DNA of 64,000 bases from Sphingomonas hankyongi (GTDB lineage: Bacteria; Pseudomonadota; Alphaproteobacteria; Sphingomonadales; Sphingomonadaceae): NCBI RefSeq assembly GCF_023516575.1, contig NZ_JAMGBE010000001.1:793949-857948 (forward strand), written 5' to 3'. Of the stretch, positions 1-9,188 are shown piece after piece. The notes under the pieces were generated by a model. It was not told the origin of the DNA, made no database searches, and saw only the letters and a program-made list of their open reading frames with translations. Position 1 is the first letter of the stretch, and every line of letters starts with the position of its first letter. Made by a program: the position numbers and the translations under genes.

Positions 1-76
1 AAACTGCGGGGTCTGGGGACGCCCGAGCCGACCGGGCCCAGGCGTCCAATTCCGAATTGCACTTCGCCGACGAACC
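1..76. other. Window edge with a possible hairpin downstream of pstS2
   Basis: No gene is seen here. A perfect 7-bp inverted repeat (GGACGCC and GGCGTCC, about positions 17-47) lies just after the stop of the minus-strand pstS paralogue and could end its transcript. It has no clear U-tract, so it is only a weak terminator candidate. Confidence 0.3.
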
Positions 77-1114
77 CTATTTGAGGCTCGCCAGATTCAG
101 CGGAGCCAGGTTACGCGCAGCCATCTGGCTGCGGGCACGAATATTGTTCGGCGCCGCGATCATCCCGCCCGACCGTCGCAGATAGCCGTTCGGACCGAAC
201 GTGCTTTCCTTCGTGAACTCTGCGACGAACGCGCGGACCGCCGGGATGGCGGCGACGTGGGCGTTCTTCACATAAACGAAGAGCGGACGTGCTCCAGGAT
301 ATTTGAAGCTGCTGATCGAATCGTACGTCGGCGTCACGCCGTTGATCGGAATGCCCTTCAACTTGTCCATATTCTCTTCGAGATAGGAGAAGCCGAACAC
401 GCCGATCGTGCCCTGGTTGGCCTCGATCTTCTGGACGATGAGGTTGTCGTTCTCGCCGGCCTGGATGTAGGCGCCGTCCTCACGAACGCCCTGGCAGATC
501 GCCTTGAACTTGTTCTCGTCGCTCTTCTTCAGCGCAGCCATCGAGGCATTCGCTTCGCAGGGCGGCGTCAGGATGAGCTCCGCGAGCGCGTCGCGCGTGC
601 CGCTGGTCGTCGGCGGGCCGTAGACCCGGATCGGAATGGCCGGCAGGCGACCATTCACGTCCTTCCAGGTCTTCGCGCGGTTCGGCTTCCCGAACGGCGT
701 CTTGGCGAGGGCGAGATAGATGTCGCGCTGGCTAAGGTTCGCCAGCGGGCTGTTCTTCGCGGTGGCGAAGGTCACGCCGTCGAGGCCGACCTGGATCTCG
801 GTGATCTTGCTGACGCCGTTCGCAGCGCACAGCTTGGCCTCGGACGCCTTCATACGCCGCGACGCATTCTCGATGTCCGGGAAGCGCTCGCCAACGCCGG
901 CGCAAAAGAGCTTCATGCCCGCGCCGGTGCCTGTCGATTCGATGATCGGCGTGCCGAGGCGTGGATTGGCGCGAGCAACGCGCTCCGCCACCAGCTTCGC
1001 GAACGGATATACGGTCGACGATCCGACCGCGCGCATGGAGCGCGCATCGGCGTTTCCGGAAATGGTGAGCGCCATCACCGCGGTCGCGGCGAGGCCAATC
1101 GACTTGCAATACAT
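77..1114 (-). CDS. pstS: Phosphate-binding periplasmic protein, PstS paralogue
   Basis: Product of 345 residues in the PstS family, which captures phosphate in the periplasm and delivers it to PstCAB. Residues 1-25 form a Sec signal peptide ending in Ala-Asp-Ala, with no lipobox cysteine. Phosphate-binding motifs are visible: GSSTVYPF near residue 32, STGTGAGMKLFC near 57 and TSGTR near 170. I chose the ATG at 1112-1114 over the ATG at 1141 because a purine-rich ribosome site (AAGGGGAAGG) precedes it and the signal peptide then starts normally. It is clearly paralogous to the lipoprotein PstS at 8003-9049 but stands alone after the pit pair. A Pho box about 70-100 bases upstream suggests PhoB control. 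Confidence 0.9.
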   Translation of the reverse strand: MYCKSIGLAATAVMALTISGNADARSMRAVGSSTVYPFAKLVAERVARANPRLGTPIIESTGTGAGMKLFCAGVGERFPDIENASRRMKASEAKLCAANGVSKITEIQVGLDGVTFATAKNSPLANLSQRDIYLALAKTPFGKPNRAKTWKDVNGRLPAIPIRVYGPPTTSGTRDALAELILTPPCEANASMAALKKSDENKFKAICQGVREDGAYIQAGENDNLIVQKIEANQGTIGVFGFSYLEENMDKLKGIPINGVTPTYDSISSFKYPGARPLFVYVKNAHVAAIPAVRAFVAEFTKESTFGPNGYLRRSGGMIAAPNNIRARSQMAARNLAPLNLASLK

Positions 1115-1178
1115 TCTACCTTCCCCTTGAACGGACATCATCTCGTCCGCTGAGTCGGGGACTAGGCCGGGGTCGCGA

Positions 1179-1214
1179 CGGTTGTTTGAAGCTTTTGTTT
1201 CGTTTCTGTGACGG
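1179..1214 (-). promoter_or_regulatory. Pho box upstream of the solitary pstS
   Basis: On the minus strand three direct 11-base units follow each other: GTCACAGAAAC, GAAACAAAAGC, TTCAAACAACC. PhoB binds tandem 11-bp units made of a GTCA-type heptamer and an A-rich spacer, and this matches that format. The first unit starts at 1212, 98 bases from the start codon, close to the 91 bases seen for the other pstS. Binding by PhoB is inferred. Confidence 0.65.
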
Positions 1215-1244
1215 TGCTCTGGAGCAACAGCGCCCTCAGAACGA

Positions 1245-2258
1245 TCAGAAAAAGGTCGTCAGTGCGTAGAACATGGCCGCCACGGCAGCGGAGGCCGGAA
1301 TCGTGATCACCCATGCGACCATCACGTTCTGGGCAACCTGCCAGCGCACAGCAGATGCGCGCCGCGCCGCACCCGCGCCGATGATGCAGCCGGTGATGGT
1401 ATGGGTGGTGGACACGGGAATGCCGAGCCAGGACGCGGTCAGAAGCATCACCGTCCCGCCGGTCGATGCGCTGAATCCCTGATGCTGCGATAGCTTTGTG
1501 ATGCGCGTGCCCATCGTTTCGATGATGCGCCAGCCACCGGACAGCGTGCCTAGTCCGATCGCGATGTAGCAGCTGATCGCGACCCAGTGCGGTACGTGAA
1601 AATCACCATGAAGATAGCCCGTCGAATAAAGCAGCACGGCGATGATCCCCATCGTCTTCTGCGCATCGTTGAGGCCGTGGCCGATCGAATAGGTCGCGGA
1701 GGAGACGAGGTGCAGCGCGCGAAAGGTCCGCTCGGCGCCAGCGGCGGTGGCTCTCACGCCGAGCCAGCTGGTTACCAACATGATGAACATCGACAGGATC
1801 ATGCCGAGAGTGGGCGAAAGGACGATCGCGATCAGCGTCTTGTTGAGGCCGCTCCATTGGATACCGGTGAAGCCCGCATGTGCCATGCCGGCGCCGACCA
1901 GGCCGCCGACCAACGCGTGGCTCGAAGATGACGGAATGCCTTTGAGCCATGTCACCACATTCCAGAACATCGCGCCCACGAGCGCGCCAAAGACCACCGC
2001 GGGCGTGACGAGATCCTTGTCGATGATCCCCTTTCCGATCGTGTCGGCCACCTTGTGCAGCTCGGGCACCGCAAGCGAGAGGAAATAAGCCGCGAAGTTG
2101 AAGAATGCGGCGAAGATAACCGCCTTTCCCGGGCTAAGGAGGCGAGTGGCGACGACCGTCGCGATCGCATTCGCCGCATCGTGAAGGCCGTTCAGGAAGT
2201 CGAACGCGAGCGCGACGATGATCAGGCCGACGAGCAGTGGGAAGGCGAGCTCGTGCAT
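1245..2258 (-). CDS. pit: PiT family low-affinity inorganic phosphate transporter
   Basis: Product of 337 residues, an integral membrane phosphate permease (PF01384, proton- or cation-coupled uptake of metal phosphate). The two PiT signature halves are present: FDFLNGLHDAANAIAT near residue 19 and GHGLNDAQKTMGI near residue 192, plus GIPVSTTHTITG near 278. About ten membrane segments can be seen. The start codon directly follows the stop of the DUF47 gene with no gap, so the two are co-transcribed and probably translationally coupled. No Pho box is seen upstream of the pair, which fits a low-affinity system used when phosphate is plentiful. Confidence 0.93.
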   Translation of the reverse strand: MHELAFPLLVGLIIVALAFDFLNGLHDAANAIATVVATRLLSPGKAVIFAAFFNFAAYFLSLAVPELHKVADTIGKGIIDKDLVTPAVVFGALVGAMFWNVVTWLKGIPSSSSHALVGGLVGAGMAHAGFTGIQWSGLNKTLIAIVLSPTLGMILSMFIMLVTSWLGVRATAAGAERTFRALHLVSSATYSIGHGLNDAQKTMGIIAVLLYSTGYLHGDFHVPHWVAISCYIAIGLGTLSGGWRIIETMGTRITKLSQHQGFSASTGGTVMLLTASWLGIPVSTTHTITGCIIGAGAARRASAVRWQVAQNVMVAWVITIPASAAVAAMFYALTTFF

Positions 2259-2903
2259 CTAGGCGTGGTCGATTACGATGCCGTCGATCTGGTTGGCGAC
2301 ATCCTCGAACGCGTCAGTGACCCGCTCGAGGTTCTTGAAGACTTCGCGGGAGATCGCAAAATCGACCGGACTCTTCGGAGCGATTTCCTGGAAGGCCTTT
2401 TTGAGGCCGGCCGCATGAAGGTCGTCGGCATCGCCTTCGAGGCCGACCAGCCGCCCGGTCAGCTCATGAAGCCTGGCGCCATTGGCACTGACATTGCGAA
2501 GAAGCGGAACAGCCTCGGCCGTGACTGCGGCAGCCTCCGCGATCAGATCGACGATCTGCTTCATCTCGGGCCGCAGCTCTCTCAAATCGTAAATGTCGAC
2601 CGCGCGAGCCACGGCGAGCATCTCATCGATTGCGTCATCCATCGCGCCGATCAGCGACGTGATCGCGCCCCGATCGAACGGGGTCAGGAAGGTCTTCCGA
2701 ATTGCCGTCAGCACATCGCGGATGATGTCGTCGGCCTGATGCTCCTGATCATGAATCTTCTCGAGGATCTCGCTCGGCGTGCCCCCATCCGCTGCGAGCT
2801 CCTGCAAGACCTTCGCTGCTCGGACCAGGGTCGCGGCGTGAGCCTCGAACATGCCGAAGAAATCGCCCTTCTGGGGCAGCAGCCGCTGGAACCAGGCGAA
2901 CAT
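2259..2903 (-). CDS. DUF47 (TIGR00153) PhoU-like Pit accessory protein
   Basis: Product of 214 residues, a helical cytoplasmic protein of the DUF47/PhoU-like family that is usually encoded next to Pit transporters and is thought to modulate them. It is strongly helical and acidic, with no membrane segment. Motifs such as HDQEHQADDIIRDV (near residue 50) and DDAIDEMLAVARAVDIY follow the family's metal-binding E/D-rich repeats. It precedes pit with zero spacing. Family and neighbour agree; the precise action on Pit is known only by analogy. Confidence 0.88.
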   Translation of the reverse strand: MFAWFQRLLPQKGDFFGMFEAHAATLVRAAKVLQELAADGGTPSEILEKIHDQEHQADDIIRDVLTAIRKTFLTPFDRGAITSLIGAMDDAIDEMLAVARAVDIYDLRELRPEMKQIVDLIAEAAAVTAEAVPLLRNVSANGARLHELTGRLVGLEGDADDLHAAGLKKAFQEIAPKSPVDFAISREVFKNLERVTDAFEDVANQIDGIVIDHA

Positions 2904-2986
2904 GAGCCCCCTTCAAACGATGGCGTAACGCCTCGCATTTAGCCGAAAGCTGCCCGATGGCCATAGGCCCGGGTGCTCAAAGGGAC

Positions 2987-3688
2987 TTATCGTTCGCTGT
3001 CGAGCGAGTAACCCGCCGAACGCACCGTCCGGATCAGATCGGGGCGGCCATTGGCGTTAAGCGCCTGGCGAAGGCGCCGCACGTGCACGTCGACGGTGCG
3101 GGAATCGATGTCTGGGTCGTGCGACCAGACAGCGTCGAGAAGCCGATCGCGCGAGAAGACACGCCCGGGGTGTTCCAGGAAATGGCGGAGCAGCCGGAAC
3201 TCGGTCGGCCCCAATGGAACCTGCTCCCCGCCGCGCCGGACCCGATGGGAGGCCACGTCCATCTCCAGGTCGGCATAGCCGAGCCGCTCGCCGGCAAGAG
3301 CCGGGCGCACGCGCCGGAGCACGGCATCCACCCGGGCAACCAGCTCGCGTGGGCTGAACGGCTTGGTGACGTAATCGTCCGCGCCAGTCTCGAACCCGCG
3401 GATTCGATCGCTTTCTTCGCCACGGGCAGTGAGCATCATCACGGGAAGGTTGGCGGTCGTGGCGCGACGCCGAAGACGCCGGCAAACTTCGATGCCGCTG
3501 ATTCCCTCGATCATCCAGTCGAGCAGGATGACGTCGGGGCGGACTTCCTCTGCGAGGATCAAAGCCTCATCGCCATCGCCCGTTCGGGTCACCGCATAGC
3601 CGGCGCGCTCGAAGTGGAATGTCACGAGGTCCGCCAGCGCGCGGTCATCCTCTACCAGCAGCAGATGCTTGCCGGCCAAAGCGTTCAC
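2987..3688 (-). CDS. phoB: Phosphate regulon response regulator PhoB
   Basis: Product of 233 residues, OmpR/PhoB type. The receiver domain (about residues 7-120) has acidic residues at 13-15, the phospho-acceptor Asp57 in VILLDWM and the conserved Lys in VTKPFSPREL. The winged-helix DNA-binding domain (about 135-230) ends in DVHVRRLRQAL and IRTVRSAGYSL. The GTG start overlaps the phoU stop by four bases (GTGA), so it is the last gene of the pst-phoU-phoB operon. The partner kinase PhoR is not in this window. The two Pho boxes in the window are its likely targets, including its own operon. Confidence 0.95.
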   Translation of the reverse strand: MNALAGKHLLLVEDDRALADLVTFHFERAGYAVTRTGDGDEALILAEEVRPDVILLDWMIEGISGIEVCRRLRRRATTANLPVMMLTARGEESDRIRGFETGADDYVTKPFSPRELVARVDAVLRRVRPALAGERLGYADLEMDVASHRVRRGGEQVPLGPTEFRLLRHFLEHPGRVFSRDRLLDAVWSHDPDIDSRTVDVHVRRLRQALNANGRPDLIRTVRSAGYSLDSER

Positions 3689-4374
3689 CGCACCGTCCTC
3701 CCAAGCCCATCGGCCATGTGCGTTCCCGTCGCCGCATAATAGACCATCTCGGCGATGTTCGTCGCGTGATCCCCAACCCGCTCCAGGTTCTTTGCGACGA
3801 AAAGGAGGTGCGCCGCCTGCCCAATCGTGTGGGGATTTTCCATCATATGCGTGAGCAAGGTGCGGAAGATCGAATCGTAGAAATCATCGACCGCATTGTC
3901 GCGCTCGCATACGCGCACCGCCGCCTCGGCATCGCGTTCGACGAATGCATCAAGCACGTCGTGCACCATTTGCATTGCGATGCGTGCCATCTCCGGAAGC
4001 AGCGACAGCGGCTCGATCTTGCCGACATTCTCGAGCTGCGGGACGCGCTTCGCGATGTTCTTCGCATAGTCGCCGATGCGTTCGACGACTCCCGAAATCT
4101 TGAGCGCCGCGACAACGTCGCGAAGGTCGCCGGCCATTGGTGCCCGCAATGCAATGAGTTGCACTGCGCGCCGCTCGGTCTCGATCTCAAGCGCGTCGAG
4201 CTTCTGGTCATCCTCGACGACCCGCAATGCTCCGTCCAGATCGCGGTCGACCAGGCAGCGCATCGCCTCCTGGATCGCATGCTCGGCAAGACCGCCCATC
4301 TGGCTGATGAGGGCCCGCAGCCGCTCGATATCCTCGTCGAACGCCTTGAGCGTATGTCCGCTAGCCTGCTGCAT
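3685..4374 (-). CDS. phoU: Phosphate signalling protein PhoU
   Basis: Product of 229 residues, the cytoplasmic helical PhoU protein that links PstSCAB activity to repression of PhoR/PhoB. Both PhoU repeat signatures are present: VVERIGDYAKNIAKRV near residue 93 and NLERVGDHATNIAEMVYY near residue 195. Length is normal for the family. It lies 14 bases after pstB and overlaps phoB by four bases. Confidence 0.95.
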   Translation of the reverse strand: MQQASGHTLKAFDEDIERLRALISQMGGLAEHAIQEAMRCLVDRDLDGALRVVEDDQKLDALEIETERRAVQLIALRAPMAGDLRDVVAALKISGVVERIGDYAKNIAKRVPQLENVGKIEPLSLLPEMARIAMQMVHDVLDAFVERDAEAAVRVCERDNAVDDFYDSIFRTLLTHMMENPHTIGQAAHLLFVAKNLERVGDHATNIAEMVYYAATGTHMADGLGRTVR

Positions 4375-4388
4375 TGGTCCTGCTCCGA

Positions 4389-5348
4389 TCAGCCATAGCG
4401 GCCCGTGATGTAATCCGTTGTGCGCTGCATGCGCGGATTGGTGAAGATCTCCGAAGTCTTCCCATATTCGACGAGCTCGCCGAGGTGGAAGAATGCCGTG
4501 CGCTGCGACACGCGAGCGGCCTGCTGCATATTGTGGGTGACGATCGCGATGGCGTAGCGGCCGCGCAGCTCATGTATGAGCTCCTCGATCTTCGCTGTCG
4601 CGATCGGGTCGAGCGCCGAGCAGGGTTCGTCCATCAGGATCACTTCGGGATCGACGGCAATGGCGCGCGCGATGCAAAGCCGTTGCTGCTGGCCGCCGGA
4701 CAAGGCTGTCCCGCTTTCCTGCAGGCGGTCCTTCACCTCTTCCCAGAGGCCGGCGCGCCGGAGCGACTTCTCGACGATCTCCTGAAGCTCCACCTTGTTC
4801 GTGGCGAGCCCGTGAATGCGGGGGCCGTAAGCCACATTCTCGAAGATCGATTTCGGGAATGGGTTAGGCTTTTGGAACACCATGCCGACGCGCGCGCGGA
4901 GCTGCACGACGTCCATGCTCGACGATGTGATGTCCTCATCGTCGAGCGCGATGCGACCGGTCACGCGTGCCGTCGGAATGGTGTCGTTCATCCGGTTGAG
5001 GCAGCGAAGGAAGGTGGACTTGCCGCAGCCCGAGGGGCCGATGAAAGCCGTGACCAGGTCGTCGTAAATCTTGATCGAAACGTCCTTGAGCGCCTGCTTC
5101 TCGCCGTAGAAGACGCTGACCTCGTCCGCGCGCATCTTCGGATCCCGGCCGGTGTCGAGATCAGGGACAGATGCTTCCTCGATATTCGGCTGGTGCGAGA
5201 CGTCGATGCGCGGCGCGCTGTCGGTCATGTCCGGCTCGGCATCATCCGCAAAGGATGGGGCTTCGCGATGGGCGGCGGCGGGAATCGCGGCCGACGGGGT
5301 CACCGGCGTCGTGGGCGTGATCGGCATTTTTTCTTTCATATCCATCAC
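4389..5348 (-). CDS. pstB: Phosphate ABC transporter ATP-binding protein PstB
   Basis: Product of 319 residues. The ATPase core has Walker [10 protein letters not shown] (residues 104-112), signature LSGGQQQRL and Walker B VILMDEP, and drives phosphate import with PstCA. PstB is usually about 250-260 residues; here about 70 extra N-terminal residues rich in Pro, Ala, Asp and Glu precede the ATPase. The GTG start overlaps the pstA stop by four bases (GTGA), which argues the extension is translated, although the internal ATG at residue 72 (PKMRADEV) would give a standard protein. Confidence 0.93.
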   Translation of the reverse strand: MMDMKEKMPITPTTPVTPSAAIPAAAHREAPSFADDAEPDMTDSAPRIDVSHQPNIEEASVPDLDTGRDPKMRADEVSVFYGEKQALKDVSIKIYDDLVTAFIGPSGCGKSTFLRCLNRMNDTIPTARVTGRIALDDEDITSSSMDVVQLRARVGMVFQKPNPFPKSIFENVAYGPRIHGLATNKVELQEIVEKSLRRAGLWEEVKDRLQESGTALSGGQQQRLCIARAIAVDPEVILMDEPCSALDPIATAKIEELIHELRGRYAIAIVTHNMQQAARVSQRTAFFHLGELVEYGKTSEIFTNPRMQRTTDYITGRYG

Positions 5349-6601
5349 CAGCGGCGCTCGAAGCGGTTGCGAAGGTAGATTGCGAGGCCGTTCATCAACA
5401 GCATGAACAGCAACAGGACGATGATCGCGGCGCTTGTCTTCTCGACAAATGCGCGGTCGACTTCATCGGACCAAAGGAAGATCTGAACCGGCAAAACGGT
5501 CGCGGGATCGGTGACCCCGTCCGGCGGCGCGGCGATGAATGCGCGCATGCCGATCATCAGGAGCGGCGCAGTCTCGCCGAGCGCCCGCGCCATGCCGATG
5601 ATCGTGCCCGTAAGAATACCCGGCAGGGCGAGCGGAAGCACGTGATGGAACGTCACCTGCATCTTGGATGCTCCCACGCCTAGCGCGGCGTCACGGATCG
5701 ACGGCGGCACGGTCTTGATCGCGTTGCGTCCCGCGATGACGATCACCGGCATGGTCATGAGCGCGAGCGTCATGCCACCGACCAGAGGAGCGGAGCGCGG
5801 CAGGTTCATTACGTTGAGGAAGACCGCGAGCCCGAGGAGGCCGAAGATGATCGACGGCACGGCGGCCAGGTTGTTGATCGACACCTCGATGGCGTCGGTC
5901 CAGCGGTTCCGCGGAGCGAACTCTTCGAGATAGACGGCAGCAAGCACGCCGACGGGAAAGGCGAGCGCCATCGTCACGAGGATGGTGAGGAACGTCCCCT
6001 TGAGCGCGCCCCAGACGCCGACCGACGTCGGATCGGTCGAATCGGACGATTCGAGGAAGTTCGCGTTGAAAGTACGCTTGAGCGAGCCACGCGATTCCAG
6101 CGCCTTGACCATGCGTTCGCTGGCCTCATCGCCTTCGTGCTTGGCGGCGACGTCGAGCTTGCTCCCGACCGGCAGCCAGAAGGTGGGCCGCTGCGTCAGG
6201 ATATCGGGATTGGCGACGATCTCGCGAGTTAGCCGCGTCGTCGCGGCGTCGCCGAACATTTCCTCGGCACTGCTTCCATAAGCGGCGACTGCCGCCTTCG
6301 AGATCGCGCCCTCGATATCCGCCGACGCGACGGTCTGTTCGGCGTCCGGACCGCGCAGGGTCGCGGGATCGAGGAACAGGTCCGTCTTGCTGAAGTCGAT
6401 CGGAAGCGCCGCTTCAAAATGGCTGAAGCCGCCGAGCCCGCGCGAGGCCATCGACCACAAAAGGAAGGCGAGGAAGAGCACGGAAAGGCTGATCGCTGCG
6501 AACCCGGCGCCGCGGAACCAGCGCTCCGCGACATACCGCCGGCGCACGCGCCGAAGCATCTTCTCTTCCTTCCAGCGGGTGGCCGCGATTGCGGTCGTCA
6601 C
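5345..6601 (-). CDS. pstA: Phosphate ABC transporter permease PstA
   Basis: Product of 418 residues. One N-terminal membrane segment (about 28-50) is followed by a periplasmic insert of the DUF3333 type (about 55-180), then the BPD-type permease core with five membrane segments. The EAA loop region reads [26 protein letters not shown]. It is longer than the enterobacterial PstA (about 296 residues) because of the insert, as is usual in alphaproteobacteria. The GTG start overlaps the pstC stop by four bases. Confidence 0.93.
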   Translation of the reverse strand: MTTAIAATRWKEEKMLRRVRRRYVAERWFRGAGFAAISLSVLFLAFLLWSMASRGLGGFSHFEAALPIDFSKTDLFLDPATLRGPDAEQTVASADIEGAISKAAVAAYGSSAEEMFGDAATTRLTREIVANPDILTQRPTFWLPVGSKLDVAAKHEGDEASERMVKALESRGSLKRTFNANFLESSDSTDPTSVGVWGALKGTFLTILVTMALAFPVGVLAAVYLEEFAPRNRWTDAIEVSINNLAAVPSIIFGLLGLAVFLNVMNLPRSAPLVGGMTLALMTMPVIVIAGRNAIKTVPPSIRDAALGVGASKMQVTFHHVLPLALPGILTGTIIGMARALGETAPLLMIGMRAFIAAPPDGVTDPATVLPVQIFLWSDEVDRAFVEKTSAAIIVLLLFMLLMNGLAIYLRNRFERRW

Positions 6602-7983
6602 TCGTATTGCTCCTGATATTTGCGCACGATGTGCAGCGCGATGAGGTTGAGCAGCAAGGTGATCAGGAACAGCGCAAGGCCGAGCGCGAAAGCCGCCAGC
6701 GTCTTGGCGCTGTCGAACTCCTGGTCGCCGGTCAGCAGCTGAACGATCTGCGTCGTCACCGTGGTCACGCTCGCGAAGGGATTGGCGGTCAGGTTGGCGG
6801 CAAGTCCGGCCGCCATCACCACGATCATCGTCTCGCCGATGGCCCGGCTGACGGCGAGCAGGATACCGCCCATGACGCCCGGGAGTGCGGCGGGAAGCAG
6901 CACCTTGCGGATCGTCTCGGACTTGGTTGCGCCCATCGCCAGGCTGCCGTCGCGCATCGCCTGCGGAACGGCCGCAATCGAATCGTCGGACATCGAGCTG
7001 ACGAACGGGATGATCATGACGCCCATGACCGAGCCGGCCGCAAGCGCGCTTTCGCTGCTTGCGGAGCTAACGCCGATCGCAAGTCCGAAATCGCGCACGG
7101 CAGGCGCCACGGTGAGCGCCGCGAAATAGCCGTAGACGACGGTCGGAATGCCGGCGAGGATCTCTAGGATCGGCTTCAGCCAGGCGCGAACCCGCGCATG
7201 CGCATATTGCGTGAGGTAGATCGCGCTCATCAGGCCGAGCGGTACGGCAACGACCATCGCTATGATCGCGCCGATGAAGAACGTGCCCCACATGAGCGGC
7301 ACCGAGCCGAAGGCGCCAGACGAGCCCGCCTGGTCGGCACGAAGCGCAGTCTGCGGGCTCCATTCGAGGCCGAACAGGAAGGATTGGACCGGGTAGAGCC
7401 GGAAGAAGCGCAGGCTCTCGAACATCAGCGAGAGCAGGATTCCAAGCGTCGTCAGGATGGCGATGAGCGATGCCGCGAACAGCAGGCCCATCACCCATCT
7501 TTCGACCCCTGTCCGCGCGCGGAATTGGGGGTTGCTTCGCCGCACGGCGAAGGCGGCGGTAGCCAGCGCAACCGCAATGGCGATCAGGCCGCCAAACAAT
7601 GCGTAACGCTGCTCGGCAGCGCGGATTCGAGGCGCCAGCGTGGTTGATTCAGGGTTGAAGCCCGCCTCGCGGTCTCCGTGCGCAATCTCCCGCGCTTCCG
7701 ACAAAATGGACTCGCGCTGCATCTCGAAGGCCGGCAGCGCCTTGCCCTCGGGGCTCGACAGGACCGTCTGGTCCACAAGCCGCGACTGCATCGGCGCCCA
7801 GGCCGCAATCAGCAACAGCGCCGGGATCGCAGCCCACAAGGCCGCGTGCGCGCCGTGATAAACCGGCAAGGAATGCAGTCTGCTGCCGCTGCTCGCGCGC
7901 AGGCGACGGGCACGGGCATAGCCCAGCCAGGCGGCCGCAAGGGCGACCGCGAGGATGGCGACGAACGCCAGGCCGAGGCTCAT
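6598..7983 (-). CDS. pstC: Phosphate ABC transporter permease PstC
   Basis: Product of 461 residues, the second permease subunit. It has an N-terminal DUF3708-type extension with two or three membrane segments and a soluble stretch (about 1-170), then the permease core with the EAA motif QAMRDGSLAMGATKSETIRKVLLPAALPG near residue 340. It begins 19 bases after pstS and overlaps pstA by four bases. The long N-terminus is typical of the alphaproteobacterial PstC form. Confidence 0.93.
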   Translation of the reverse strand: MSLGLAFVAILAVALAAAWLGYARARRLRASSGSRLHSLPVYHGAHAALWAAIPALLLIAAWAPMQSRLVDQTVLSSPEGKALPAFEMQRESILSEAREIAHGDREAGFNPESTTLAPRIRAAEQRYALFGGLIAIAVALATAAFAVRRSNPQFRARTGVERWVMGLLFAASLIAILTTLGILLSLMFESLRFFRLYPVQSFLFGLEWSPQTALRADQAGSSGAFGSVPLMWGTFFIGAIIAMVVAVPLGLMSAIYLTQYAHARVRAWLKPILEILAGIPTVVYGYFAALTVAPAVRDFGLAIGVSSASSESALAAGSVMGVMIIPFVSSMSDDSIAAVPQAMRDGSLAMGATKSETIRKVLLPAALPGVMGGILLAVSRAIGETMIVVMAAGLAANLTANPFASVTTVTTQIVQLLTGDQEFDSAKTLAAFALGLALFLITLLLNLIALHIVRKYQEQYE

Positions 7984-8002
7984 GCCGCTCGCCGCCTTTC
8001 GC

Positions 8003-9049
8003 TTACTTCAGCGTACTCGGGTCGAGCGGGTTCAGGTCCGTCGCCTGTTTCGCGGCGGCTTCGGAGTCCGCGCCAGCGAAGGGCACCAGGCCGACACGCT
8101 CCAGCGGGCCGCCCTTGTTCCACATCTTGGCGAACTGGGCGACGAAATCGCGCAGCTTGGGCTTCGCCTGCATATGCTCGCCCTTCACGTAAATGTAGAG
8201 CTTCCGCGCTCCCGGATAGGAGAGGTCAGCGATGGTCGCCTCGGTCGGCTCGATGCCGGCGATCTTCACCGGCCGAATACGATCCTTATTCTCTTCGAGA
8301 TAGGAATAACCGAGGATCCCGAGCGTTCCCGGGTCCGACGAAACCTTCTGGACGAGCAGGTTGTCGTTTTCGCCGGCTTCGACGAACGCACCGTCCTCGC
8401 GGATCTTCGTGCAGATGTCCTTGTGCTTGTCCTCATTCGTTGTCTTCAATGCCTTCATCGCCGGGTCGCTCTCGCAGCCCTTGGTCAGGTAGAGGTCGGC
8501 GAGGCTGTCGCGGGTGCCGGACGTCGGCGGCGGACCCAGGACGCGGATCTTCACCGCCGGAAGCGACGGGTTCACGTCTTTCCAGGTCTGCGCCGTGTTC
8601 GGTCCCTTCCCGAACGGATTGGCCGCGAGCGCCTTGTAGATGTCGGCCTGCGTCAGATTCATGGCGGGGCCGTTCGCGGCTTCGATGACGGTCAGCCCGT
8701 CGATGCCGATCGCGACTTCGATGACCTGCTTGACGCCGTTCTTCGCGCACTGGTCATATTCGCTCTTCTTCATCGCGCGCGAGGCGTCCTCGATGTCCGG
8801 GAACTGACTGCCGACGCCGTTGCAGAACAATTTCATGCCCGCGCCTGTGCCCGTCGATTCAACCGTCACGCGCAGGCCGGGATTGGCGCGCATGAAGTCT
8901 TCGGCGACCGCCTTGGTGAATGGGTAAACGGTCGATGAGCCGACGATGCCGATGTCGCCGCCCGAGCCGGATCCACCGCCGCCCTTGCCGGACTGACCGC
9001 ACGCGGCGAGCAGCGCCGCCAAGGGCAGCGCGATGATCATCCTGTTCAC
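8003..9049 (-). CDS. pstS: Phosphate-binding lipoprotein PstS
   Basis: Product of 348 residues and the first gene of the pst operon. The N-terminus is a lipoprotein signal with lipobox LAAC (Cys17) and then a Gly/Ser linker, so it is anchored in the membrane facing the periplasm. Phosphate-site motifs match its paralogue at 77-1114: GSSTVYPF, STGTGAGMKLFC, TSGTRDS. The GTG at 9049 is preceded by GGAG at eight bases, better than the ATG three codons later. A Pho box lies 68-93 bases upstream. Confidence 0.95.
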   Translation of the reverse strand: MNRMIIALPLAALLAACGQSGKGGGGSGSGGDIGIVGSSTVYPFTKAVAEDFMRANPGLRVTVESTGTGAGMKLFCNGVGSQFPDIEDASRAMKKSEYDQCAKNGVKQVIEVAIGIDGLTVIEAANGPAMNLTQADIYKALAANPFGKGPNTAQTWKDVNPSLPAVKIRVLGPPPTSGTRDSLADLYLTKGCESDPAMKALKTTNEDKHKDICTKIREDGAFVEAGENDNLLVQKVSSDPGTLGILGYSYLEENKDRIRPVKIAGIEPTEATIADLSYPGARKLYIYVKGEHMQAKPKLRDFVAQFAKMWNKGGPLERVGLVPFAGADSEAAAKQATDLNPLDPSTLK

Positions 9050-9106
9050 TGGCTAGACTCCACTTTGCACGGATATTGCGGATCCGCCGTAGCGGTCATT
9101 CGGCGA

Positions 9107-9142
9107 CCCCCTTGTGACACTTTCTTTGCACTTTTGTGACGG
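9107..9142 (-). promoter_or_regulatory. Pho box upstream of the pstS-pstCAB-phoU-phoB operon
   Basis: The minus strand carries three head-to-tail 11-base units: GTCACAAAAGT, GCAAAGAAAGT, GTCACAAGGGG, starting at 9140, 91 bases before the pstS start. The two GTCACA cores are exactly 22 bases apart. This is the tandem 11-bp format bound by PhoB dimers. Since phoB is in the operon, autoregulation is likely. Confidence 0.7.
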
Positions 9143-9188
9143 CGCACGCGGGATTGCGCCCGATGTCGCGCGGGCCTAGGCGCGCCGC

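Noticed and set aside
257..1153. 298-codon plus-strand frame opposite pstS
   Set aside because: Arginine-rich composition without domains, exactly opposite a well-supported PstS gene; it is a GC-driven shadow frame.
2904..2986. Pho box before the DUF47-pit pair
   Set aside because: No GTCA-type 11-base repeats are seen in this gap, in contrast with both pstS promoters.
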